From contig NZ_VMNB01000003.1 of the NCBI RefSeq assembly GCF_013277515.1, positions 198,230 to 262,229 of the forward strand: a stretch of DNA of 64,000 nt, in the 5' to 3' direction. The position numbers and the translations under genes are program-made. Shown here piece by piece: positions 8,864 to 18,566 of the stretch. This DNA is from Streptococcus sp. k-402. Its GTDB lineage: Bacteria; Bacillota; Bacilli; Lactobacillales; Streptococcaceae. Numbering within the stretch: the stretch's first letter is position 1; the number at the start of each line of letters is the position of its first letter. The notes under the pieces are model-generated. The model did no database searches, was not told the DNA's origin, and saw only the letters and a program-made list of their open reading frames with translations.

Positions 8864-8998
8864 ATGAGAAGTTTGTTTAAGAAAATAGTTGCTGTATTAG
8901 CTATTGGCTTGATTCTGTTAGGAATTGCGAGAACACCTCAAGTTCATAAGATAGCTAGAGGGATTGATCCAGGTCCAGCGAATGGGAAAGCTCTCTAA
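8864..8998 (+). CDS. PhrA-like secreted signalling peptide precursor
   Basis: The 44-residue peptide has a basic N-terminus and a hydrophobic export segment (MRSLFKKIVAVLAIGLILLG) followed by a polar C-terminal part ending GIDPGPANGKAL. The stretch GIDPGPAN fits a pattern G-[IL]-D-x-G-x-A-[DN] that I recall from PhrA (GLDVGKAD) and in part from PhrA2 (VDLGLAD). A Sec signal plus a short C-terminal messenger, next to a PlcR/TprA regulator, is the Phr arrangement. The mature peptide would be cut outside the cell and re-imported by the oligopeptide permease. The exact mature end is unknown; four extra residues (GKAL) follow the pattern. Confidence 0.75.
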   Translation: MRSLFKKIVAVLAIGLILLGIARTPQVHKIARGIDPGPANGKAL

Positions 8999-9095
8999 CT
9001 ATTCAGACTAATCTATAACGACATTATGAGGTTTGATAAGATTTCTCCTCACCGGATAAAAATCTTAAATATATTTATGGAAGGATAAACATGCT

Positions 9096-9267
9096 ATGGA
9101 AAATACAGATCTTACTCTAAAACAAGAGAATGTTTCTCTGGATATTGACGTTGATGTTGATCTTGATGCTATCTTGATTGGAAGAAATCAACCAAGCCAG
9201 CGCAGATGCTAAAGTACATTTTGTTGAGTCAGGGGTGGTGATTATTATCGCTCCTGATTTTTATTAG
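9096..9267 (+). pseudogene. RiPP precursor peptide, probably frameshifted
   Basis: An ATG at 9096 after AAGGAT opens a leader-like acidic peptide (MENTDLTLKQENVSL then DIDVDVDLDAILI). As written the frame ends at 9212 with GRNQPSQRRC, 38 residues in all. If one G of the GG pair at 9180-9181 is removed, the frame continues EEINQASADAKV to APDFY and stops at 9267, giving a coherent 56-residue peptide. So either the precursor is inactivated by one inserted base (or a sequencing error), or the short form with its Ser, Cys and three Arg is the real substrate. It lies directly before the exporter and LanB genes. Confidence 0.5.
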
Positions 9268-9303
9268 GTTAATTTAATTAAAGAAGTTATAAAAGAATCT
9301 CAA

Positions 9304-10890
9304 ATGAAAAAATATTTTTATCAAAATTCCTTTTTAGTAGGTCAATTTTTAATAGCAAATATCATTGGAGCCATTTCTGTACTGAGCTTGGCTTTTGTTC
9401 TAGAAGGTATTATTGATTCTATTTCAAATGTTAATTCAGAAACATTCATATTATATGTAGTATTGCTATTAGTTTATATAGTTTTTGATTCCGTAATGGA
9501 GTATTGTGTTGAAGTTTCAAATCAAAAATTAATTCAAAAAATTTTACATGATATACGAAGTGATCTGACTGAAAGTAACGGAAGAAAAGCATTGATTGAT
9601 GTTTTTCGTAGTAATCCTGAAAACCATATCTCAACTTATACTAATGAATTAGAAGTTTTAGAAAAACAATACTTAGAACAAATTATTAGTATAACTAATG
9701 ATATTTTAGTTTTTGTTTTTGCTTCAGTTATATCTTTATTTTTACAACCGTCATATACTATAATAATGGTCGTTTTGAGTTTACTTCCTCTTTTTTATCC
9801 TTTATTAACTCAAAATTCTTTACAAAGTGCAAGAGATGTAAGCGTAAAGTCAAAAGAAAGTTATTTTAGTGTAGTATCAGATTTTTACTTTGGTTTAAAG
9901 ACAGTTAAACTATTTAATGCAGTGCACCCTTTCACTGATATTGTGAATTCAAAAAGTAAGCAGTTAGGACAATCTAATGTAGCTTATTACAAAAAGGCAA
10001 ACTCAATAGAGGCAATATCATACGCAATTACAATGGTTGTAAATCAGGGAGCTTGGGTAGTAGGAGGTTTTTTTGTACTCAAGGGAAGACTTTCTCTAGG
10101 AGAATTTATTGGACTTCGTCAATTAGTTATGTATATTACTTATCCAATTACTAATATGAAACATAGCTATACTGATATATTATCTTCAAAAAAATTGGTT
10201 AATAATCTGGTTGCAACTATAAATCGAGTACCAGCGGATACCGCTAATATGAAAAATGTAAAAATTAATACAATTGAGCTTGTTGATTTTGGAATATCTG
10301 GTGGGGAGCAAAATATATTACAAAATATAAATTTAACATTTAAGGTAGATAAAAAATATCTCATTGTTGGAAAAAGTGGTAGTGGGAAAAGTACGCTTTT
10401 GAATTCATTAATAGGTTTGATACCAGATGGTTTTAATATTAATGGGAACATCTTAGTTAATGGACAGGATTTAACTAGTATTAAGTTAGATTACTCGTCA
10501 GTTGCTTACGTGGAGCAGAAAACCTTTATTTTTGATAAACCAGCTATTGATAATTTGACAATGTATAAAGATTATGATAAAAGTCTAGTTCATCAAGTGT
10601 TACAGAAGGTAAGCTTAGAAAATATTAATTTAGAGGATAGCATCAAAAATAAGTTGTCTGGGGGACAAGAGAGGAGACTAGATTTTGCTAGGTCTCTACT
10701 TGCGAATAAGGAAATTTTACTTTTGGACGAGGTTACATCGTCTCTAGATAAAGAAAATAGATTGCGTATTGAAGAATTAGTGGCCTCAGTGCAGGGGAAA
10801 ATGGTTATTTGTATTGCTCACGAACCATCAGATAATTTCATCTCAATGTTTGATGAAGTAATAACTCTTGAAGAAGGAATGATTACTTAG
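9304..10890 (+). CDS. ABC exporter, fused membrane and ATPase domains (LanT-like)
   Basis: The 528-residue half-transporter has about six membrane helices (residues 10-290) followed by an ATPase with Walker A (GKSGSGKST, about 355), signature LSGGQ (about 450) and Walker B (ILLLDEVTSS, about 472). The N-terminus starts directly with a membrane helix, so there is no C39 leader peptidase domain. The cluster also shows no separate lanthipeptide protease. It probably exports the modified peptide as a homodimer. It has a weak ribosome site and starts 36 bases after the restored precursor stop. Confidence 0.88.
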   Translation: MKKYFYQNSFLVGQFLIANIIGAISVLSLAFVLEGIIDSISNVNSETFILYVVLLLVYIVFDSVMEYCVEVSNQKLIQKILHDIRSDLTESNGRKALIDVFRSNPENHISTYTNELEVLEKQYLEQIISITNDILVFVFASVISLFLQPSYTIIMVVLSLLPLFYPLLTQNSLQSARDVSVKSKESYFSVVSDFYFGLKTVKLFNAVHPFTDIVNSKSKQLGQSNVAYYKKANSIEAISYAITMVVNQGAWVVGGFFVLKGRLSLGEFIGLRQLVMYITYPITNMKHSYTDILSSKKLVNNLVATINRVPADTANMKNVKINTIELVDFGISGGEQNILQNINLTFKVDKKYLIVGKSGSGKSTLLNSLIGLIPDGFNINGNILVNGQDLTSIKLDYSSVAYVEQKTFIFDKPAIDNLTMYKDYDKSLVHQVLQKVSLENINLEDSIKNKLSGGQERRLDFARSLLANKEILLLDEVTSSLDKENRLRIEELVASVQGKMVICIAHEPSDNFISMFDEVITLEEGMIT

Positions 10891-10925
10891 ATGTAAAAAT
10901 ATCATAATAGACTTAGGAAAAATTT

Positions 10926-13823
10926 ATGAAAAAAGAAATACTACCTCAATATGTTTATAGAGATAAAATGGGTAATAGTGCAGCTTTAAAGGAATATTAC
11001 TCGATAAAATTTGATAAGGTAGATAGCTACTATGAGTATATTTGGAAAAACATTTTACTTCAAGAAGCAATTTTACTTTGTAATCGAACTCTTTTTATGG
11101 AGTTATCAAATTTTTATAAAAAATCAGAGAAAAATAAGAGAAGACTATTACGAACTTTAGAAAATTATTTTATTAGATTTTGTACACGTCCCTCAACATT
11201 CTTCACGTTTGGATATGTAGGAGTAGGAGAATTTTCTCATGGTGGGATAGAAGAAAATCTGAAATGTGAATCAAAGAGTGTAGAAAAGATAACAGATATT
11301 TCTACAGAGTGGGCTTTTGATTTTTTAAAATTGATTTTGAGAGAACGAGATGTATTAAAAGAACTATTCGTATTTTTAAATCCCAATTTAATAGGAGTCG
11401 GAGCAAAGCTGTTAAATCAGAAACTGTATTTTTGCCAATCAGATATACAAAAAATTGTCTTGACGGATTTAAACATTGTTCTTTCAGACATTATTGAGAC
11501 TTGTAAAACACCTTTAAAAATAAGTTCTCTAGTCAATTTGTTATTAGAGAAGGGATTTGAATTAAATACTATTTATGACTATATACAGCAATTGATAGAT
11601 AGTGAGATATTATTTTTTGAATGTTTTGAGATATTAACCAGAGACAATAAAATAAACTTGATAGATGATTTTATTAATGGAATAGAATTAATACCTGCAA
11701 AATTAAAAAGGCAAATTTCTTGTATAAAATCAAAAATAGAATTATATAATAGTATTCCTCTGGGAGAGGGGAGTCGAATTCTGATAGATTTATATAGTAT
11801 TATGGACGATATATGTAAGGTAAATACTCCGCTTAATATTTTATGTATTAGTCATCAGAAATTTCAGATAGATTATCAGATAAAGAATGAAATAGAAGAA
11901 TTTCTTAATATACTATTAACTATTAATTTAAAATATAAGCAAGAGCGCAGTCTGAAAGAATATACAAGAAAATTTTATAATTTGTATGGTAGTAACAATT
12001 TAGTGCCTTTAACGGAATTGCTTTCAGTTAAAGGGTTAGGTTCTCCCTCAAACTATTCAAACCCAATTTTGAGTACTTATTTGGGAGAAACTTTAAATAT
12101 TAATGATGGAACAGATAAATTCCAACATGATTTAGTGAATCAGATTTTGAACACTACCAGTGGTGAAGAGATAAAATTAGAGAATTTAATTGAACAAGAA
12201 GGGACGATTAAAGATAGTTTTCCTACTGCAGAAGTAGTTTTCTCAATTTATGAAATTGATAATGGAATTCAATTAAAATGGCATGGAAATCAATATTCAG
12301 ATAATTTTTTTTCGATTTCTGGGAAATATGTGCCGTGCTTTAAAGAATATTTCAATATACACGAAATGTTAGAAATAGAGAGAAAATTTTATAATGAACT
12401 TTTAGTTGGAGTTGATGAGTTTCATAGTAATTTAGTGTTAAATGACATCAAGAGAGAGAATGCTTTAGATAGCTTGATATTAGATTTTCCATTTTTTAAA
12501 AATATTGATATTTCAGATGTATATATATACTTAGATGACAAGAATAACTTTCAAGTTTTTTCTAAGAAAACAAATACTCATATGCGTGTTATAAAGAGAA
12601 ATAGAATTTCTCCAAATCTATTAAATAATCAAACCCGATTTTTATATAGTATTTTTTGCAATCAATTATCGTATTATGATTTCTATAAGGTTTTTTCAAT
12701 TGAGTATTTACATTATCAAAATAGGATAGTCTATAAAGATATAATTGTATATCCTGAAACATGGAGGCTATCTAAAAATTCTAATTTTGATAAGTTTATA
12801 AAAAACTATAATGTTCCGAAATTTGTAAATTTAGTAGAGGGGGACATGGAGTTACTGATAAATTTAGATAAAAAAGGAGATATAGAGAAGGTAAAACAAA
12901 AATTAAAGACAGATAAAGTAGTTTTAACAGAGTACTTAGGGGAGTTAAAAAGCTCTAATGAAATAATAGCATTTTCAAAAAATATAGATAATAGTACACA
13001 GTGTTTAGAAAAAAACTGTAGTTTGGAGGAAGTACATCTGGTATCTAAAGACTGGTTTAGTTTTCATTTGTATTGTAAAGAGGAATTAACATCGATTTGT
13101 GTAGAAGATATTTTAAAGAGGTTCTTAAATTTGATTGATGACGATATTCAATATAGTATAAATTTTGTTCAATATTACTACGATGAATATCATATTCGAT
13201 TTAGAATTAAAATTTTCGGAACAAATGATACTGATAAAATTAAAGTCTTAATGTTAATGATAAAACTTTTTTCATCTAGTATAGACGACGGACTTCTAAC
13301 ACGGTATGAGATGCTACCGTATCGAATAGATTTTTCACTACTTGGTGGTTCAGATAGTGCTTGGAATATCGAGAAGATATTAACACTAGATTCTCTTTAT
13401 GTTATTTCTAATTATTCCATTTTGAGAACACTCCCGATACAATATTATGTACTTATACTACAAAGTATTTTTGAATCATTTGAAATAGACAATGCGGAAT
13501 TAATCAAACATTTTAAGGACATTGAAGTATCAAAAAATTACTCGTTATATAGAAATGTAAAAAAAGAAATCAAAAATATAGATTTAGATGTTTTTCCATT
13601 TAGTGAGGAACTTTTCAAAAAATGTAAATATTTAGTCGAACTATTAAATGAAATTGAGAGTAAACGAAAAGTTAATACATCTGAAAAAATAGAAATTGCT
13701 AAGAGATATATACATCTATTTTTAAATAAAATTTTTTTCAATAAATTTTATGAGGAGAAAATTTATCAACTATTCTATCTATATTTAATGGATAAAAAAT
13801 TTATCCAGAAATCTAAAATGTAA
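10926..13823 (+). CDS. Full-length class I lanthipeptide dehydratase (LanB)
   Basis: The 965-residue protein has the LanB two-part layout. The long N-terminal glutamylation domain carries TRPSTFFTFGYVGVGEF near residue 80, corresponding to the family motif R-P-T-P-F-G-x-F-x-G. A C-terminal elimination (thiopeptide-type) domain starts near residue 705 (KDWFSFHLYCKEEL, YYYDEYHIRFRIKIFG, YRIDFSLLGGSDSAWNIEKI). LanB uses glutamyl-tRNA to dehydrate Ser and Thr in the precursor. Both domains are present, unlike split LanB pairs or peptide aminoacyl-tRNA ligases. The gene is very AT-rich compared with the flanking core genes, which suggests transfer. Confidence 0.88.
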   Translation: MKKEILPQYVYRDKMGNSAALKEYYSIKFDKVDSYYEYIWKNILLQEAILLCNRTLFMELSNFYKKSEKNKRRLLRTLENYFIRFCTRPSTFFTFGYVGVGEFSHGGIEENLKCESKSVEKITDISTEWAFDFLKLILRERDVLKELFVFLNPNLIGVGAKLLNQKLYFCQSDIQKIVLTDLNIVLSDIIETCKTPLKISSLVNLLLEKGFELNTIYDYIQQLIDSEILFFECFEILTRDNKINLIDDFINGIELIPAKLKRQISCIKSKIELYNSIPLGEGSRILIDLYSIMDDICKVNTPLNILCISHQKFQIDYQIKNEIEEFLNILLTINLKYKQERSLKEYTRKFYNLYGSNNLVPLTELLSVKGLGSPSNYSNPILSTYLGETLNINDGTDKFQHDLVNQILNTTSGEEIKLENLIEQEGTIKDSFPTAEVVFSIYEIDNGIQLKWHGNQYSDNFFSISGKYVPCFKEYFNIHEMLEIERKFYNELLVGVDEFHSNLVLNDIKRENALDSLILDFPFFKNIDISDVYIYLDDKNNFQVFSKKTNTHMRVIKRNRISPNLLNNQTRFLYSIFCNQLSYYDFYKVFSIEYLHYQNRIVYKDIIVYPETWRLSKNSNFDKFIKNYNVPKFVNLVEGDMELLINLDKKGDIEKVKQKLKTDKVVLTEYLGELKSSNEIIAFSKNIDNSTQCLEKNCSLEEVHLVSKDWFSFHLYCKEELTSICVEDILKRFLNLIDDDIQYSINFVQYYYDEYHIRFRIKIFGTNDTDKIKVLMLMIKLFSSSIDDGLLTRYEMLPYRIDFSLLGGSDSAWNIEKILTLDSLYVISNYSILRTLPIQYYVLILQSIFESFEIDNAELIKHFKDIEVSKNYSLYRNVKKEIKNIDLDVFPFSEELFKKCKYLVELLNEIESKRKVNTSEKIEIAKRYIHLFLNKIFFNKFYEEKIYQLFYLYLMDKKFIQKSKM

Positions 13824-13853
13824 GTTTGATTATAAATGATTAAGGAGGAGTAA

Positions 13854-14624
13854 ATGTTTATAAATTTGCCTTATAAAGGACGAACGAAAGTACCAGGATC
13901 CGAATGTGGATTTAATAATTTTATTAGAAATAACTATTTAGAGAGAAAGTATTATTTACAAAATAACTTTATAAATGCCTCTGATTATGAAAATAGTGAT
14001 TTAATATCAGAATTGAAATCAAAAATATCTTCTCGGTATAGTAAAGAGGACATATTTATTTTTGGCGGTGATCATTGTACTACCAGTTTTGTTTTTGATC
14101 ATATTATTGATACTGAGAAAAGTATCGGAATTATAATATTTGATGCTCATTTAGATAAAGGAGATATATCGGATGGATATTATAATTGGAATGTTCTTAG
14201 TTGGATAGAGGATAGTATTGAGAGTGGTATGATAATAGGAACTAGACACGATTATTATAAGGTTCTTACCCCTAGAAAATATAAAGTTTATGATGATATC
14301 GCAGTATATGAAAATAAAGAAATTATCCTAGAAAATATAAAAGAATACTTTGAAAAATTTGATACTATTTACATTAGTCTTGATGTCGATGTTCTAAATG
14401 TATCGGACTTTCCAGGTGTTAGCTTTCCAATGCCTGGGGGGTTAAGTTTAGTAAATCTTGTATACTTTATCAGACAAATAAAAGAAATCAAAAAAATACA
14501 TGGAAAAAATATAATTTGGGACTTGGTTGAATATAATCCTCTAGTAGAGTCTACAATTTCTAACATCACCTTACAGCGTATACTAACGGAAATTAATACA
14601 GATAATTATACCAAATATGATTGA
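13854..14624 (+). CDS. Arginase-family enzyme, possible peptide arginase of the RiPP pathway
   Basis: The 256-residue protein has the ureohydrolase fold signature. All six binuclear-manganese ligands are present: His74 in GGDHC, Asp97/His99/Asp101 in FDAHLD, and Asp177/Asp179 in SLDVDVL. A glycine-rich MPGGLS block follows. In RiPP pathways a precedent is the OspR-type peptide arginase, which converts Arg to ornithine in a precursor. Free arginine or agmatine hydrolysis is the alternative, but the position between lanB and lanC, with an 8-base overlap into lanC, favours tailoring. It has a strong AAGGAGGAG ribosome site. Confidence 0.75.
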   Translation: MFINLPYKGRTKVPGSECGFNNFIRNNYLERKYYLQNNFINASDYENSDLISELKSKISSRYSKEDIFIFGGDHCTTSFVFDHIIDTEKSIGIIIFDAHLDKGDISDGYYNWNVLSWIEDSIESGMIIGTRHDYYKVLTPRKYKVYDDIAVYENKEIILENIKEYFEKFDTIYISLDVDVLNVSDFPGVSFPMPGGLSLVNLVYFIRQIKEIKKIHGKNIIWDLVEYNPLVESTISNITLQRILTEINTDNYTKYD

Positions 14625-15672
14625 AAGAATACTGAACAAAATTGAGCAAGATTTTCTGCAATTAGATTTTAAAGAACTATCGAATAATGAAAATTATCCA
14701 GAAATATTGTATAATATATTACTTTTTTTGTCTGGTTTATCAGATTCAGAATATATAGATTACATTGATGAACAGTTCTATGAATTTATTTTAAAAGAAA
14801 TATATCTTAATAAATCAAGATTTAAGTTGTCATTTTATAATGGTATGACCGGTATTGTTTTCTTGTTAGAACATAGTAAGTTGAATAGCGAGTATTCTGA
14901 TTTATTGAGTCAATATTTCAATAAAACTATAAGCGATACTATGTTGGTGTTACTTCCTTTTTTTAAGGATTCAAAGAAAGAGTATGAATTTTTTGGAGGC
15001 TTGTTAGGAATTGTATATTATTATTTACAGAGAAAAACACCAATAAATCATAAGGAATCGTACATTTTAGAAGAAAGTTTAAATAAATTATTAGGGGTTA
15101 TAAAAAAAGAAATAAATATAGAAAGTTTTGATATTTCGCTTATACATGGAATGGTATCGTTTTTGAAAATATTTCGTAGTTATTTGGAAAAAGAAGAATC
15201 TAAAGAAATAAATGAAATATATAATAAAATGATGGATTGTTACTTGAAGCTAGTTATAGACAAAGAAAAATTTGAGGAAATTTTTGGTAAAAAAATGGGA
15301 TGGTGTAACAGTAGACTTTCTATACTTTTATTACTATATTCACTACCAGTTGAACAAGAGATAAGTGGCTACTTGTATAATGAATTATTAGAGATATTTG
15401 ATAGCAGTGGAAGTTGGAAATATGATGATTCATATCTTTGCCATGGTTATGCTGGAATGAGCATTATGATGTGTGCATTTAATTACACAGGAAAAAATAG
15501 AATTTTTGTAAGAGAGAAGCTTCGTGAAGAATTACAAAATAGTAAAAATTTACTTGGTAATCTAAATCAATCACCGAATATCATTGAAAATTGCTTAGGG
15601 GTCATACTGGCTCTTATTAATGATTATTCTAATAAAGTGGAAATTCTTAACAAAATCATGCTAACACTATGA
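14617..15672 (+). CDS. LanC-like lanthionine cyclase
   Basis: The 351-residue protein has the LanC zinc ligands Cys230 (GWCNSR) and Cys275-His276 (YLCHGYAG), and a catalytic-type histidine in LIHGMV (His177). LanC cyclases add cysteine thiols to dehydrated residues to make thioether rings. It overlaps the arginase gene by 8 bases and is followed by a terminator, so it ends the operon. The presence of an intact zinc site implies a Cys-containing substrate, which matters for choosing between the two precursor readings. Confidence 0.85.
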   Translation: MIERILNKIEQDFLQLDFKELSNNENYPEILYNILLFLSGLSDSEYIDYIDEQFYEFILKEIYLNKSRFKLSFYNGMTGIVFLLEHSKLNSEYSDLLSQYFNKTISDTMLVLLPFFKDSKKEYEFFGGLLGIVYYYLQRKTPINHKESYILEESLNKLLGVIKKEINIESFDISLIHGMVSFLKIFRSYLEKEESKEINEIYNKMMDCYLKLVIDKEKFEEIFGKKMGWCNSRLSILLLLYSLPVEQEISGYLYNELLEIFDSSGSWKYDDSYLCHGYAGMSIMMCAFNYTGKNRIFVREKLREELQNSKNLLGNLNQSPNIIENCLGVILALINDYSNKVEILNKIMLTL

Positions 15673-15697
15673 AAACTGAGGCAATCTCGGTTTTTTG
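15670..15697 (+). terminator. Terminator of the lanthipeptide operon
   Basis: AAACTGAG pairs with CTCGGTTT over a short loop, followed by TTTTG. It lies directly at the lanC stop. Confidence 0.7.
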
Positions 15698-15725
15698 TTT
15701 ATCCCAAACATATAACTGTTTCTTT

Positions 15726-15757
15726 TATAGTTGCTTATTTTAAACTAAGCAACTATA
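15726..15757. repeat. Perfect 12-bp inverted repeat
   Basis: TATAGTTGCTTA and TAAGCAACTATA are separated by 8 bases with no T run after them. It sits between the lanthipeptide terminator and a BOX element and could be a remnant of the insertion. Confidence 0.6.
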
Positions 15758-15760
15758 ACT

Positions 15761-15852
15761 TACTCTTCAAACCACGTCAGCGTCGTCTTGCCGTACTAAA
15801 GTACTGTCTGCGCCTAGCTTTCTAGTTTGCTCTTTGATTTTTATTGAGTATA
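15761..15852 (+). repeat. Degenerate BOX element
   Basis: TACTCTTCAAACCACGTCAG begins a boxA missing its internal TCGAAAATC, and TTTGCTCTTTGATTTTTATT ends a boxC. It lies just before the mutL-promoter copy at the right edge of the accessory block. Confidence 0.82.
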
Positions 15853-15864
15853 CCACTATTTTAT

Positions 15865-15998
15865 GCCCCCTGGCAAGGGACTTTGTCTATGTGGAGGAAT
15901 TTGGCTCCTATGTGGCGCTTGCTTTTCTGTCCTTTCTGAAATATGGTATAATAGCACTATCAATTTCTAGGAAAACAGATACAGAAAGGGGCTGAAAG
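15865..15998 (+). promoter_or_regulatory. mutL promoter region (second copy of the repeat)
   Basis: An extended -10 (TGGTATAAT) lies near 15943-15951 inside the 134-bp segment that is duplicated at 7489-7622. AAAGGGG follows shortly before the mutL ATG at 15999. Confidence 0.8.
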
Positions 15999-17948
15999 AT
16001 GTCTCATATTATTGAATTGCCAGAGGTGCTGGCAAACCAGATTGCAGCTGGAGAGGTTATCGAGCGTCCAGCTAGCGTTGTTAAGGAGCTGGTAGAAAAT
16101 GCCATTGACGCGGGTTCTAGTCAGATTATCATTGAGATTGAGGAAGCAGGTCTCAAGAAGATTCAAATCACAGATAATGGTCATGGAATTGCCCACGATG
16201 AGGTGGAATTGGCCCTGCGCCGCCATGCGACTAGTAAGATAAAAAATCAAGCAGACCTCTTTCGAATTCGGACGCTTGGTTTTCGTGGTGAAGCCCTTCC
16301 TTCTATAGCGTCTGTTAGTGTCTTAACTCTGCTAACGGCGGTAGATGGTACTAGTCACGGGACCAAGCTGGTCGCGCGTGGGGGAGAAGTAGAGGAAATA
16401 ATCCCAGCGACCAGTCCTGTGGGAACCAAGGTTTGTGTGGAGGATCTCTTTTTCAACACGCCTGCCCGCCTCAAGTATATGAAGAGTCAGCAAGCGGAGT
16501 TGTCTCATATCATTGATATTGTCAATCGTCTGGGTTTAGCCCATCCTGAGATTTCTTTTAGTTTGATTAGTGATGGCAAGGAAATGACGCGGACAGCAGG
16601 GACTGGTCAACTGCGACAAGCAATCGCAGGAATTTATGGTTTGGTCAGTGCCAAGAAGATGATTGAAATTGAGAATTCTGACCTTGATTTCGAAATTTCA
16701 GGCTTTGTGTCCTTGCCTGAGTTAACTAGAGCCAACCGCAACTATATCAGTCTCTTCATCAATGGCCGTTATATCAAGAACTTTTTACTCAATCGTGCTA
16801 TTCTTGATGGCTATGGTAGTAAGCTCATGGTAGGCCGTTTTCCACTGGCTGTCATTCACATTCATATTGACCCTTATCTAGCGGATGTTAATGTGCATCC
16901 AACCAAGCAAGAGGTGCGGATTTCCAAGGAAAAAGAACTGATGACCTTGGTTTCAGAAGCTATTGCAAATAGTCTCAAGGAACAAACCTTGATTCCAGAT
17001 GCCTTGGAAAATCTTGCCAAATCGGCTGTGCGCAATCGTGAGAAGGTGGAGCAAACCATTCTCCCACTCAAAGAAAATATGCTCTACTATGAGCAAACAG
17101 AGCCGATAAGATCCAGTCAAGCTGAAGTAGCTGATTATCAGGTGAATCTGACTGAAGAGAAACAGGATTTAACCCTGTTTGCCAAGGAAACCTTGGAGCA
17201 GCTGACTAAGCCTAGCAAACTCCATTTTGCAGAGAGAAAGCCTGCTAACTACGACCAGCTAGATCACCCAGAGTTAGACCTTGCGAGTCTTGATAAGGCT
17301 TATGACAAGCTGGAGCGAGAAGAATCTTCAAGCTTTCCAGAGTTGGAATTTTTCGGGCAAATGCATGGAACCTATCTCTTCGCCCAAGGGCGAGATGGGC
17401 TCTACATCATAGACCAACATGCGGCGCAGGAACGGGTCAAATACGAGGAATACCGTGAAAGCATTGGCGATGTTGACCAGAGCCAGCAGCAACTCTTAGT
17501 GCCCTATATCTTTGAATTTCCAGCGGATGATGCCCTTCGTCTCAAGGAAAGAATGCCTCTTTTAGAGGAAGTTGGAGTCTTTCTAGCAGAGTACGGGGAA
17601 AATCAATTCATCCTACGTGAACATCCTATTTGGATGGCAGAAGAAGAGATTGAGTCAGGCATCTATGAGATGTGCGACATGCTCCTTTTGACCAAGGAAG
17701 TTTCTATCAAGAAATACCGGGCAGAGTTGGCTATTATGATGTCCTGCAAGCGGTCCATCAAGGCCAACCATCGTATTGACGACCATTCGGCTAGACAGCT
17801 CCTCTATCAGCTCTCTCAATGTGACAATCCCTACAATTGTCCCCACGGGCGTCCTGTTTTGGTGCATTTTACCAAGTCAGATATGGAAAAGATGTTCCGA
17901 CGTATTCAGGAAAATCACACCAGTCTCCGTGAGTTGGGGAAATATTAA
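15999..17948 (+). CDS. mutL: DNA mismatch repair protein MutL (HexB)
   Basis: The 649-residue protein has the GHKL ATPase motifs ([38 protein letters not shown]) and a C-terminal dimerisation domain containing [11 protein letters not shown] and the CPHGRP end motif. It links mismatch recognition by MutS (HexA) to strand repair. It retains the residues expected for an intact protein and is full length. The ruvA gene follows 15 bases later. Confidence 0.96.
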   Translation: MSHIIELPEVLANQIAAGEVIERPASVVKELVENAIDAGSSQIIIEIEEAGLKKIQITDNGHGIAHDEVELALRRHATSKIKNQADLFRIRTLGFRGEALPSIASVSVLTLLTAVDGTSHGTKLVARGGEVEEIIPATSPVGTKVCVEDLFFNTPARLKYMKSQQAELSHIIDIVNRLGLAHPEISFSLISDGKEMTRTAGTGQLRQAIAGIYGLVSAKKMIEIENSDLDFEISGFVSLPELTRANRNYISLFINGRYIKNFLLNRAILDGYGSKLMVGRFPLAVIHIHIDPYLADVNVHPTKQEVRISKEKELMTLVSEAIANSLKEQTLIPDALENLAKSAVRNREKVEQTILPLKENMLYYEQTEPIRSSQAEVADYQVNLTEEKQDLTLFAKETLEQLTKPSKLHFAERKPANYDQLDHPELDLASLDKAYDKLEREESSSFPELEFFGQMHGTYLFAQGRDGLYIIDQHAAQERVKYEEYRESIGDVDQSQQQLLVPYIFEFPADDALRLKERMPLLEEVGVFLAEYGENQFILREHPIWMAEEEIESGIYEMCDMLLLTKEVSIKKYRAELAIMMSCKRSIKANHRIDDHSARQLLYQLSQCDNPYNCPHGRPVLVHFTKSDMEKMFRRIQENHTSLRELGKY

Positions 17949-17963
17949 ACTAAAAGGAAAACT

Positions 17964-18557
17964 ATGTACGAATATTTAAAAGGAATCATTACCAAAATCA
18001 CTGCTAAATACATTGTTCTTGAAACCAATGGTATCGGTTATATCCTGCATGTAGCCAACCCCTATGCTTATTCAGGTCAGGTTAACCAAGAAGCTCAAAT
18101 TTATGTGCATCAGGTCGTACGTGAGGACGCTCATCTGCTTTATGGATTTCGCTCAGAAGACGAGAAAAAGCTCTTTCTCAGTCTGATTTCGGTATCTGGG
18201 ATTGGTCCTGTATCAGCTCTTGCTATTATAGCTGCTGATGACAATGCTGGCTTGGTTCAAGCCATTGAAACCAAGAACATCACCTACTTGACCAAATTCC
18301 CTAAAATTGGTAAGAAAACAGCCCAGCAGATGGTACTGGACTTGGAAGGCAAGGTAGTAGTTGCTGGAGATGACCTTCCTGCTAAGGTGGCAGTGCAAGC
18401 AAGCGCTGAAAACCAAGAATTGGAAGAAGCTATGGAGGCCATGTTGGCTCTGGGCTACAAGGCAACAGAGCTCAAGAAAATCAAGAAATTCTTTGAAGGA
18501 ACGACAGATACAGCTGAGAACTACATCAAGTCTGCCCTCAAAATGTTGGTCAAATAG
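17964..18557 (+). CDS. ruvA: Holliday junction branch migration protein RuvA
   Basis: The 197-residue protein has an N-terminal OB domain ([20 protein letters not shown]), tandem helix-hairpin-helix motifs ([28 protein letters not shown]) and a C-terminal RuvB-contact domain. RuvA tetramers hold the four-way junction for the RuvB motor. It sits in a repair operon with mutL and tag. Confidence 0.96.
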   Translation: MYEYLKGIITKITAKYIVLETNGIGYILHVANPYAYSGQVNQEAQIYVHQVVREDAHLLYGFRSEDEKKLFLSLISVSGIGPVSALAIIAADDNAGLVQAIETKNITYLTKFPKIGKKTAQQMVLDLEGKVVVAGDDLPAKVAVQASAENQELEEAMEAMLALGYKATELKKIKKFFEGTTDTAENYIKSALKMLVK

Positions 18558-18566
18558 GAGCAGAGC

